In this document: positions 1 to 6,219 of the stretch, one piece after another
Position numbering within the stretch: position 1 is the stretch's first letter
Layout of the letters: each line of letters begins with the position of its first letter
From: Planctomycetota bacterium
Lineage (GTDB): Bacteria > Planctomycetota > MHYJ01 > JACPRB01
Direction of reading: 5' to 3'
DNA: 8,156 bases
NCBI GenBank assembly: GCA_023261405.1
Contig: JAHFOZ010000238.1
Span: forward strand, 1-8,156
The notes under the pieces: model-generated
The model's database searches: none
The model's input: the letters and a program-made list of their open reading frames with translations, nothing else
Told to the model about the DNA's origin: nothing
Made by a program: the position numbers and the translations under genes

Positions 1-1
1 G

Positions 2-343
2 CTCTATGTCGAGGCGATCCGGGGCGGCGAGTTTCAGGCGGCGGTGGGGGCCTGGGTGGGGGACTACTTCGATCCCGCGGGCTTCCTCGAGCCCTGGTCG
101 AGCGCTCATCCGGAGAACGCGGGCCGCTGGTCCAACGCGGAGTACGACGGGCTGCTCAAGGCGGCCGCGGGGGAGACGCGGCTCGCGACGCTCGCGAAGG
201 CGGAGGAGCTGCTGCTCCGGGAGGCGGCCGCGGTGCCGCTGCTCCGGGCGGGCGACGCGTTCCTCGCGGGCCCCCGCGTGGAGGGGCTGCGTCCCGATCC
301 GATGGGGCGGGTCCCGCTGCAGCTTCTTCGCCTCGCGAAATAG
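2..343 (+). CDS. Peptide ABC transporter substrate-binding protein (SBP family 5), C-terminal fragment
   Basis: This is the last 113 codons of a gene that begins left of the window; the frame is open from base 2 and ends at TAG. It would be an extracytoplasmic solute-binding protein delivering peptides or similar ligands to an ABC importer. The family call rests on the sequence AWVGDYFDP, which matches the WxGDYxDP ligand-site motif of OppA-like proteins, the following 'WSNAEYDGLL' helix, the 'KAEELLLREAAAVPLL' segment and a short tail ending PMGRVPLQLLRLAK. In this family these elements occur in this order at the very C-terminus, so this copy has the conventional layout, unlike the two complete paralogues on the other strand. 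The Asp of GDY, which binds the peptide amino group in Salmonella OppA, is present. Exact ligand cannot be judged. Sure of the family, not of the substrate. Confidence 0.8.
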   Translation, partial: LYVEAIRGGEFQAAVGAWVGDYFDPAGFLEPWSSAHPENAGRWSNAEYDGLLKAAAGETRLATLAKAEELLLREAAAVPLLRAGDAFLAGPRVEGLRPDPMGRVPLQLLRLAK

Positions 344-351
344 GCTCGCCC

Positions 352-379
352 TTGTTTTCGCCCGGCGATGGGCGATAAT
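352..379 (+). promoter_or_regulatory. Putative sigma70-like promoter giving a leaderless transcript
   Basis: TTGTTT at 352-357 and GATAAT at 374-379 are separated by 16 bases. The -10 box matches TATAAT at five of six positions; the -35 is weaker (three of six). Only 8 bases lie between the -10 box and the ATG at 388, so transcription would start at or 1-2 bases before the start codon. No Shine-Dalgarno sequence is evident. The call is by motif only, but the geometry repeats at three other genes in the window. Confidence 0.4.
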
Positions 380-387
380 CAGATCGG

Positions 388-1017
388 ATGGGCGAAGCGA
401 AGAAGATCGACCGCGGCGCGAGCAACCTCTGCCTCTTCCTGCGCGGGATCACGCTGCTCGTGGTGTTGATCCTGGGGGCGGTCGTGGAGGTGGGGATCCT
501 CACGTCGCTGCAGGAGCACGCGGGCTGGATCATGGCGGCGCTGCTCGGGGCGGCGGGGACACTGCTCGCCGGGGTGTTCGCCTGGGCGATCCCGCGGTTC
601 ATCCACTCGAAGTCCATGGCCGCGGTCCTGCAGATCCTGCTGCTCCTGCTCCTCATCGGGCTCCCTGGTTCCGCCGTGAAGCCGGGCGGCATCAGCCACG
701 CGCGCTTCGGACTCACGGTGCTGGGGGCCTGCCCGATCCCGTTCTTCGATCTCTCGATCCGGGCCGACGGGCGGGTCTGGTTCCGCAACAAGTCGCACGA
801 TATCACGGCCACGGAGGTGCGCCTGCTGGCCGATCCCGGCGTGGAGCAGATCCTCGTCGCGACCGGATGGGACGGCGTGGCGAAGGTGGACCCCGAGGCC
901 TTCAAGATCCCCGGCGTCGAGGTCGAGGCGCTGAAGACGGGCGAGGCCGTCGAACGCTACCGCGAGCTCAAGCGCCAGGGGAAGCGGGTCGCGATCCTCA
1001 TCCACAGCACGTGCTGA
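388..1017 (+). CDS. Membrane-anchored Mth938-like domain protein
   Basis: A 209-residue protein. Residues 1-17 are charged, and three hydrophobic stretches at about 18-40, 47-68 and 78-95 look like membrane helices. Residues about 100-209 match the Mth938-like fold (DUF498; related to human AAMDC and to the complex I assembly factor NDUFAF3). The matching features are 'DGRVWFRNKSHDIT', the 'PGVEQILVATGWDG' strand-turn, 'GVEVEALKTGEAVERYREL', and the characteristic end 'VAILIHSTC' with its terminal Cys. The biochemical role of bacterial Mth938 proteins is not established. Family members are usually small soluble domains of about 110-130 residues, so the three N-terminal helices are unusual and suggest that this domain is tethered to the inner membrane. 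The ATG at 388 is chosen because a -10-like box ends 8 bases upstream. The stop lies 7 bases from the convergent stop of the next gene. Family call is good; function unknown. Confidence 0.75.
   Translation: MGEAKKIDRGASNLCLFLRGITLLVVLILGAVVEVGILTSLQEHAGWIMAALLGAAGTLLAGVFAWAIPRFIHSKSMAAVLQILLLLLLIGLPGSAVKPGGISHARFGLTVLGACPIPFFDLSIRADGRVWFRNKSHDITATEVRLLADPGVEQILVATGWDGVAKVDPEAFKIPGVEVEALKTGEAVERYRELKRQGKRVAILIHSTC
1005..1016. repeat. 12-bp perfect palindrome at the convergent gene ends
   Basis: CAGCACGTGCTG is a perfect dyad covering the last codons and part of the stop codon of the Mth938-like gene, 9 bases from the convergent stop at 1025-1027. It has no spacer, so as RNA it could form only a 4-bp stem with a 4-base loop, and no T-run follows on either strand. 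It may be coincidental coding sequence; I do not call it a terminator. Confidence 0.25.
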
Positions 1018-1024
1018 AGGCGCT

Positions 1025-2578
1025 TCACTTCGGGGGGAGCGAGGTCGGGGGCACCAGCCGCGCGGCCGGCGTCTCGCCGCCCCTGAGAATCTGGCCCGCG
1101 ATGATGTCGCGGTCCACCGCGAGCGAGAGGGCCTTCCGGACGCGCACGTCGTCGAGCGGCTTCTTCCTCGTGTTGAACACGTAGAAGTACGAGCCGTTGT
1201 AGGGGCCGCGCATGTACCCGGGCCGCTTCTGCAGCTGCTCCATGCGCTCGAGAGGGGCGCGGAAGAGCCAGTGGCACTGTCCGGATTCGAAGGCCTGGAA
1301 GGCGGTGGCGTCGTCCGTGATCGAAAGGAAGACGAACTTCTCCAGCGTCACCCCGGCGGCGTCGCGGTAGCGCGGGTTCTTCTCGAATACCTTCCGGTCG
1401 TGGGGGATCCACGAGGCGATCCGGTAGGGGCCGTTGTGGACAATGTTCTCGGGCCGGGTCCACGCGGCGCCGTGCTTCTCGACGGTCGCGCGGTGGACCG
1501 GATAGAAGAGGCTGAGGCAGAGGAGCTGGGGGAAGTAGGGCGCGCGGTGCATGAGCTCGACCTCGAGCGTCCGCTCGTCGAGGGCGCGGATGCCGAGCGT
1601 CTCCGGCTTCGCCCGGCCCTGGACGATCTCCCGTGCGTTCTTCACGAGATACATGCGGTGGGCGTAGGTGGAGCCCGTCTTCGGATCGGCCACCCGCCTC
1701 CACGCGTAGACAAAGTCGTGCGCGGTCACGGGGTCGCCGCTGGACCAGGATCCCGGGCGCAGGTGGAAGGTCCAGGTGGTCCCTTCCGGGGAGACCTCCC
1801 AGCGCTCGGCCAGGCCGGGCGCGGGGGAGGCGTCCTTCGGGTCGTAGCTCAGGAGTCCTTCGAACAGGTGCATGAGGATCTTCACGCCCAGGACGGTGCG
1901 CGAGAGGGCGGGGTCGATCGTGCCGGGCTCCTCGCTCGAATTGAAGACGAGGACGCCGTCCCCGGGGGCGCCCTCGCCCTCGAGCCGGACGTTCTGGAGC
2001 GGGTGCATGTCGCGCACGTTGTGGTGGACGCCCCTGATGAACGGCTTCATGTAGTTGTGGGCGACGTAGTGGTAGATCGGGATGAAGGGCGCCTCTTCCA
2101 CCAGCAGGCGCTCGGCGCGGGCGAGGATCTCCAGGCGCCTGCCGGGATCAGGCTCGACCTGGGAGGATCCGATCAGCCGCTCGTACTCGTCGGAACCCCA
2201 GCCGGTGGGGTTGGAGTGGCTGTCGCGCGTGAAGAGGTCGAGGAAGGCGTGCGGGTCCGTGTACTCGCCGATCCAGGCGCGCCGGGCGATTTCGAAGTCG
2301 CCGCGGTCGACCTGCTCGATGGAGGCGGTGAACTCCATGTTGCGGAGCTCGACCTCGATCCCGAGGCGGGTGCGCCACATCTCCTGCACGGCGGTGGCGA
2401 TCTTGTGGTGGACGTCGCCGCGGTTGTAGGTGAGGGTGAGTTTCGGGAAGCCCTTCCCGCCGGGGTAGCCGGCGTCGGCCAGGAGTTTCGGCGCCTCGCC
2501 GCCGGGCGCCGGAGGGTCCGCCTTCCCGCATCCCAGCAGGAGGAGGAGCGTGCTAACGCTGCTGAGTATCGAACGCAT
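1025..2578 (-). CDS. Circularly permuted peptide-binding lipoprotein (SBP1, OppA/DppA family)
   Basis: A 517-residue extracytoplasmic substrate-binding protein for a peptide-type ABC importer. Residues 1-17 are a short lipoprotein signal peptide (MRS, a leucine run, lipobox LLGC, Cys17). The domain order is inverted. Residues 31-199 (KLLADAGY at 31-38, WIGEYTDP at 102-109, HPLQNVRL at 192-199) are the normal C-terminal part of OppA-like proteins. Residues 209-517 (VLVFNSSEEPGTIDPAL, AERW at 257-260, DPVTAHDFVYAW at 282-293, WTRPENIVHNGPY at 373-385, DVRVRKALSLAVDR at 477-490) are the normal N-terminal part. The protein ends LVPPTSLPPK. A short linker, EGEGAPGDG, joins the old C- and N-termini. 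Glu105 replaces the usual amine-binding Asp. The ATG at 2578 is preferred over one at 2602: it follows a GGA at good spacing and puts Arg next to the hydrophobic core. It overlaps the end of oppC by 26 bases, so it is probably translated from the same message. Confidence 0.85.
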   Translation of the reverse strand: MRSILSSVSTLLLLLGCGKADPPAPGGEAPKLLADAGYPGGKGFPKLTLTYNRGDVHHKIATAVQEMWRTRLGIEVELRNMEFTASIEQVDRGDFEIARRAWIGEYTDPHAFLDLFTRDSHSNPTGWGSDEYERLIGSSQVEPDPGRRLEILARAERLLVEEAPFIPIYHYVAHNYMKPFIRGVHHNVRDMHPLQNVRLEGEGAPGDGVLVFNSSEEPGTIDPALSRTVLGVKILMHLFEGLLSYDPKDASPAPGLAERWEVSPEGTTWTFHLRPGSWSSGDPVTAHDFVYAWRRVADPKTGSTYAHRMYLVKNAREIVQGRAKPETLGIRALDERTLEVELMHRAPYFPQLLCLSLFYPVHRATVEKHGAAWTRPENIVHNGPYRIASWIPHDRKVFEKNPRYRDAAGVTLEKFVFLSITDDATAFQAFESGQCHWLFRAPLERMEQLQKRPGYMRGPYNGSYFYVFNTRKKPLDDVRVRKALSLAVDRDIIAGQILRGGETPAARLVPPTSLPPK

Positions 2579-3413
2579 CCCGAAGTCCGTCGCCCACGGC
2601 ATTGAGGCAGAAGAGCGTCAGGGCCATGCAGGCCCCGGGGAAGGTGACGCGCCACCAGAGGAAGAGGGCGCCGGCGCCCTCGCTGATGAGGCCGCCCCAG
2701 GAGGTCTCCGGCTCGCTGATCCCGAGCCCGAGGAAGCTGAGGAAGGACTCCTGAAGCATCACGGAGGGGACCGTGAGGGTGGCGTACACGATCACGGGTC
2801 CCAGGATGTTGGGGATCAGGTGCCGGAAGATGATGGCGGTCGAGCCCGTGCCGAGCGCGCGGGCGGCCTCGACGAACTCGCGCTCCTTGAGCGAGAGGAT
2901 CTGGCCCCGGACGATGCGCGAGATGGTGAGCCAGCTCAGGAGGCCGAGCACGAGGAAGACGACCACGAAGCCCTTCACGAAGGTCATGATGATGATCACG
3001 ACGAACATGGTGGGCAGGCCATAGAGGATGTCCACGATCCGCATCAGGAGGAGGTCCGTCTTTCCCCCCGCAAAGGCCGAGACGGCTCCGTAGGTGACCC
3101 CCACGGAGAGGCTGATCAGCGTGGCGAGGAAGCCCACCGCGAAGGAGATGCGCCCGCCCCTGAAGACGCGCACCATGAGGTCGCGGGCGTTCCCGTCGGT
3201 GCCCATCCAGAATCGGCCGTCGGGTGCGATGTTGACGGACGGATAGTTGGCGCTGCGGTAGTCGTGGGCTGAGATCCAGGGGATCAGGATTGTGAGGCCG
3301 GCCATCGTCGCGAGCGCGATGAGGCAGGCCCAGGCACGGCGATTCTTCCGGAACCGGAGGAGGGCCATCTGGCCGGGGGAACGGCCTTCGGCTGCAAGAT
3401 CGAAGGTCGTCAT
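2553..3413 (-). CDS. oppC: Peptide ABC transporter permease, OppC/DppC type
   Basis: A 286-residue inner-membrane subunit that forms half of the translocation channel of a peptide importer. After a cytoplasmic N-terminus there is a hydrophobic helix at about 28-47, a periplasmic loop containing 'FWMGTDGNARDLMVRVFRGGRIS' elements (70-90, the GTDxxGRD-type signature of the OppC N-terminal region), and further helices at about 91-112, 128-163, 203-220 and 258-274. The EAA loop that contacts the ATPase is at about 179-202 (EFVEAARALG followed by RHLIPN). 'QESFLSFLGLG' at 221-231 is also typical of OppC. Length is normal for the family (about 280-300). The start is the ATG at 3413, whose A is the last base of the oppB stop codon (TGATG overlap), implying translational coupling. 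The end overlaps the SBP1 gene. Transported substrate is inferred only from the family. Confidence 0.92.
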   Translation of the reverse strand: MTTFDLAAEGRSPGQMALLRFRKNRRAWACLIALATMAGLTILIPWISAHDYRSANYPSVNIAPDGRFWMGTDGNARDLMVRVFRGGRISFAVGFLATLISLSVGVTYGAVSAFAGGKTDLLLMRIVDILYGLPTMFVVIIIMTFVKGFVVVFLVLGLLSWLTISRIVRGQILSLKEREFVEAARALGTGSTAIIFRHLIPNILGPVIVYATLTVPSVMLQESFLSFLGLGISEPETSWGGLISEGAGALFLWWRVTFPGACMALTLFCLNAVGDGLRDAFDTQQR

Positions 3414-4351
3414 CAGGTCACCCGCACCCGGGGGTCCATGACCGCGTAGAGGAGGTCCACCGCGAGGTTGAAGAGGATGACGAGGGTGCTGTAGACAAGC
3501 ACGCACCCCATGATGATGCCGTAGTCCCGGTTGATGGCGGAGGCGATGAAGTGGGTGCCCATGCCGGGGATGGCGAAGATCTTCTCGACCACGATGGAAC
3601 CGGTGACGAGGTAGGCGGCCATGGGGCCGGTGTAGGTCAGCACGGGGGTGATCCCGTTCTTGAGGGCGTGCTTGAGGAGCAGGGCGGGCTCGGCCACTCC
3701 CTTGGCTCGTGCGGTGCGGATGAAGTCCTTGTGGAGGACGTCGAGCATGCCCGCGCGGCCGAGGCGGGAGATGTACGCCATGTGGACGCAGGAGAGGGTG
3801 ACGGCCGGGAGGAGGACCTTCTTGAGTTCCGTCCACGACGTCCAGCCTTGCGGCCAGCCCGTGGGCTCCAGCCAGCCGAGCCAGGTGAAGAAGACCATCA
3901 CCAGGAGCGGCCCCAGAAGGAAGTTGGGGAGGCAAATGCCGAGGGTCGCGACGCTCGAGGCGACATGGTCGGGCCAGGCGTTCTGCCGGGCGGAGGCCAG
4001 GATCCCCAGGAGGAGCCCGCTCGCGAGCGCCAGCACGAAGGAGACCGCCCCGAGTTTCACCGAGACGCCAAAGCTGGGGAGGATGAGCTCCGCCACATCG
4101 CGTCCGCGGTGGGAGGTCGAGGGTCCGAGGTTGCCGCACAAATAGCCCAGGATGTTCCTCGCGTACTGCTCGGGGAGCGGGCGGTCGTAGCCGTACAGCC
4201 GCTCCTCGTTTCGGCGGACCTCGGCGTTCGTTCCCCGCTCGGAGGAGAAGGGGCTGCCCGGGGCGAAGCGGACGATGAAGAAGCTGAGCGTCGAGATCGC
4301 GAAGAGCGTGAGGACCCCGGCGAGGAGCCGCCGTGCGAGGAAGACGAGCAT
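3413..4351 (-). CDS. oppB: Peptide ABC transporter permease, OppB/DppB type
   Basis: A 312-residue inner-membrane permease, the partner of the OppC-type protein encoded next. Helix 1 is at about 8-29, followed by the long periplasmic loop usual for OppB, here containing 'RLYGYDRPLPEQYARNILGY' (51-70). Further hydrophobic helices lie at about 98-120, 131-159, 180-196, 236-256 and 280-304. The EAA motif is at about 210-232 (DFIRTARAKG followed by HALKN), preceded by 'SRLGRAGMLDVL', and the end 'LYAVMDPRVRV' matches the family's usual C-terminus. Length is typical (about 305-340). The start lies 6 bases after the stop of the SBP2 gene and the stop overlaps the oppC start by one base, so SBP2, oppB, oppC and SBP1 form a tight cluster. 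No separate promoter is seen. Confidence 0.92.
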   Translation of the reverse strand: MLVFLARRLLAGVLTLFAISTLSFFIVRFAPGSPFSSERGTNAEVRRNEERLYGYDRPLPEQYARNILGYLCGNLGPSTSHRGRDVAELILPSFGVSVKLGAVSFVLALASGLLLGILASARQNAWPDHVASSVATLGICLPNFLLGPLLVMVFFTWLGWLEPTGWPQGWTSWTELKKVLLPAVTLSCVHMAYISRLGRAGMLDVLHKDFIRTARAKGVAEPALLLKHALKNGITPVLTYTGPMAAYLVTGSIVVEKIFAIPGMGTHFIASAINRDYGIIMGCVLVYSTLVILFNLAVDLLYAVMDPRVRVT

Positions 4352-4357
4352 CGCGGG

Positions 4358-6166
4358 TCAGGGGGACCCGGTCTTGGAGGTGAACGTCGGGCTCGTGTAG
4401 CCTTCCAGTCCCGGGGGGACCATGCTGTAGGCGGGCTTCTGTCCCCCGCGGAGGACGTGGATGCAGAGGGTTTCGCGGTCGATGGCGAGGGCCAGGGAGC
4501 GCCTCAGTCGCGCGTCGTCGAAGGGCTTGCTCTTCACGTTGAAGCTGTAGAAGTACGTGTTGAGGATCGGGGCGCTGTGGAAATCCGGATCGCCCCCGCG
4601 GAGCTTGTCCACGAACTCCAGGGGCACGGTGTCGATGTAGTCGCACTGTCCCGCGCGGAACATGTTGTAGGCGGTGTTCACGTTGTCCTGGGTCAGGAAC
4701 CGCACCTGCTGCTGCCGGACCTGGGCCGCGTCCCAGTAGGCGGGGTTGCGCTCCGCGAGCAGGTGGGACTGGGGGACCCATTCCTTCAGGCGGAAGGGCC
4801 CGTTCGTCACGATGTTCTCGGGGCGCGTCCACTTGTCCCCGTGCTTTTCCACGGCCTCCCTGGGGATGGGAAAGTACGTGAAGAAGGCGGCGAGATGGAG
4901 GAAGAAGGGCGTGGGGGACTCGAGATCGACCCCCAAGGTGCGGTCGTCCACCGCGCGGACGCCGACCTCTTCCACCGGGACGTCCTTCCGCTTCGGGGCC
5001 TCCTCGAGGGCCCTGGCGAGCGAGGCCTTGGTCGCGGCGTCCGTCTCGGATTCGTGGAGGGTCTTGAGCCGCGCCGCATGCCGGGCCTGGACCTGCGCCG
5101 GGAGATCCCGGGCGGCCTCCTGCCGCTTCTCCGGGGCGAGCTTCTCGAACTCCGTGAGGGTGCCGTCGGCGGCGGCGCCGTCGTAGTAGGCCTTCCCGTT
5201 CTTCAGGAAATCCATGACGATGTGGGCGTAGTCCGATCCCAGGGCGGGGTTGATCTGGCGCCGCCAGCCGTAGACGAAATCATGGGCCGTCACCGCCCGC
5301 CCGTTGGTCCACTTCGCGTCCCGGAGGTGGAAGGTCCAGGTCTTCGAATCCTCGCTCAGGGTCCATCGCTCCGCCAGCGCCGGCTGCGGCTCGAGGGTCT
5401 TCGGGTGGTACGCCGTGAGCCCTTCGAAGAGGGCGATGTTGATGCGGTGCTCGGGCTGGCCGCGCTGGAGGTTCGGGTCGAGGGTTTGCGGCTCCGCGCC
5501 CACGTTCATGACGAACGGCTTCGTGCCGTCCCCCAGGACGACGTCCTTGATGGGGTGCACGTTGAGGTGGTTGTCGTGGAGGCCCTTGACCTCGGATCTC
5601 CACATGGACTGGCTCACATAGAAGTAGAGCGGGATGATCGGGAGGTCCTCCATGAGCATCGCCTCGGCCTTGCCCAGGAGTTCGAGGCGCGCCTTGGGGT
5701 CGCGGGTGCGGCGGGCCTCCTCGACCTTCGCATCGAACGCCGCGTTGGACCATCCGGTGTTGGAGTTCCCGCTCTGGCTGGTGAACAGGTCGACGAAGGT
5801 GTTCGGGTCCGGGTAGTCGCCGATCCATCCCCGGCGGGCGACCTGGTAGTCGAGCTTCGTGAGCTTCTCCAGGTAGACCTTCCACTCGGTGTTGCGCAGC
5901 TTCACCTCGATCCCGAGGTTCTTGCGCCACATCTCCTGCACGGCGGCGGCGATCTTCTTGTGCCCCTCGTTGGTGTTGTAGAGGAGCTCGACCTCGGGGA
6001 AGTCGTTGGCGAACTCGAAGCCCGCCTCCGTCAGCAGCTTCCGCGCCTCCTCGACGGCGGCGTTCGCGGCGGGACCGGGCCAGGCGGTCTTCCGTTTGCT
6101 GCAGCCGGGGCTCGCGGCGAGGAGGAGGGCGAGGGAAAGGAAAAGAGCCCGGCTTGTCGGGGGCAT
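4358..6166 (-). CDS. Circularly permuted peptide-binding lipoprotein (SBP2, OppA/DppA family)
   Basis: A 602-residue extracytoplasmic binding protein, first gene of the transport cluster. Residues 1-22 are a lipoprotein signal peptide (MPPTSRA, hydrophobic core, SPGC with Cys22; the lipobox is not ideal). The normal C-terminal part of OppA-like proteins comes first: EEARKLLTEAGF at 39-50, WIGDYPDPNTF at 114-124 with the amine-binding Asp117, and HPIKDVVL at 204-211. A linker, GDGTKP, leads into the normal N-terminal part: FVMNVGAEPQTLDPN at 218-232, AERW at 265-268, AVTAHDFVYGW at 291-301, WTRPENIVTNGPF at 446-458 and DARLRRSLALAIDR at 551-564. The protein ends soon after VPPGLEGY (583-590). 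A charged helical insert of about 65 residues (331-397) is absent from SBP1. The ATG at 6166 is chosen over one at 6175 because a promoter's -10 box overlaps the upstream ATG and ends 7 bases before 6166. Family certain; topology inferred from motif order. Confidence 0.88.
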   Translation of the reverse strand: MPPTSRALFLSLALLLAASPGCSKRKTAWPGPAANAAVEEARKLLTEAGFEFANDFPEVELLYNTNEGHKKIAAAVQEMWRKNLGIEVKLRNTEWKVYLEKLTKLDYQVARRGWIGDYPDPNTFVDLFTSQSGNSNTGWSNAAFDAKVEEARRTRDPKARLELLGKAEAMLMEDLPIIPLYFYVSQSMWRSEVKGLHDNHLNVHPIKDVVLGDGTKPFVMNVGAEPQTLDPNLQRGQPEHRINIALFEGLTAYHPKTLEPQPALAERWTLSEDSKTWTFHLRDAKWTNGRAVTAHDFVYGWRRQINPALGSDYAHIVMDFLKNGKAYYDGAAADGTLTEFEKLAPEKRQEAARDLPAQVQARHAARLKTLHESETDAATKASLARALEEAPKRKDVPVEEVGVRAVDDRTLGVDLESPTPFFLHLAAFFTYFPIPREAVEKHGDKWTRPENIVTNGPFRLKEWVPQSHLLAERNPAYWDAAQVRQQQVRFLTQDNVNTAYNMFRAGQCDYIDTVPLEFVDKLRGGDPDFHSAPILNTYFYSFNVKSKPFDDARLRRSLALAIDRETLCIHVLRGGQKPAYSMVPPGLEGYTSPTFTSKTGSP

Positions 6167-6173
6167 CGGAATC

Positions 6174-6202
6174 ATCGTAGGGGCGCCCCGGAATCAAGTC
6201 AA
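6174..6202 (-). promoter_or_regulatory. Putative sigma70-like promoter of the transport cluster, with palindromic spacer
   Basis: Read on the minus strand, TTGACT (6202-6197, five of six to consensus) and TACGAT (6179-6174, four of six) are 17 bases apart. The -10 box ends 7 bases before the ATG at 6166, so the transcript would begin on that start codon. The spacer contains a perfect 10-bp palindrome, GGGGCGCCCC, at 6180-6189, a possible operator. It lies in the only gap (53 bases) between the fabI stop and the SBP2 start. Confidence 0.5.
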
Positions 6203-6219
6203 CGGAAGTTTTGGACGGC

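Noticed and set aside
358..375. Hairpin TCGCCC/GGGCGA between the truncated binding-protein gene and the Mth938 gene as a terminator
   Set aside because: The stem is only 6 bp with a 6-base loop and no T-run follows; the same bases better fit a promoter spacer.
1018..1024. A terminator between the convergent stops
   Set aside because: Only 7 bases separate the stops, and no stem with a T-run is visible on either strand near here.
1271..2605. A 444-codon + strand frame opposite SBP1
   Set aside because: Antisense shadow of a gene with clear family motifs; its own translation shows no recognisable domain.
2553..4832. A 759-codon minus-strand frame that appears to extend OppC upstream
   Set aside because: Only the part from the ATG at 3413 is OppC. 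The upstream extension is an out-of-frame reading of SBP2 and oppB, with arginine/proline-rich junk.
1025..6166. The permuted order of SBP1 and SBP2 being an assembly or frameshift artefact
   Set aside because: Each is one uninterrupted frame with its own signal peptide and linker, and two divergent paralogues share the same break point.
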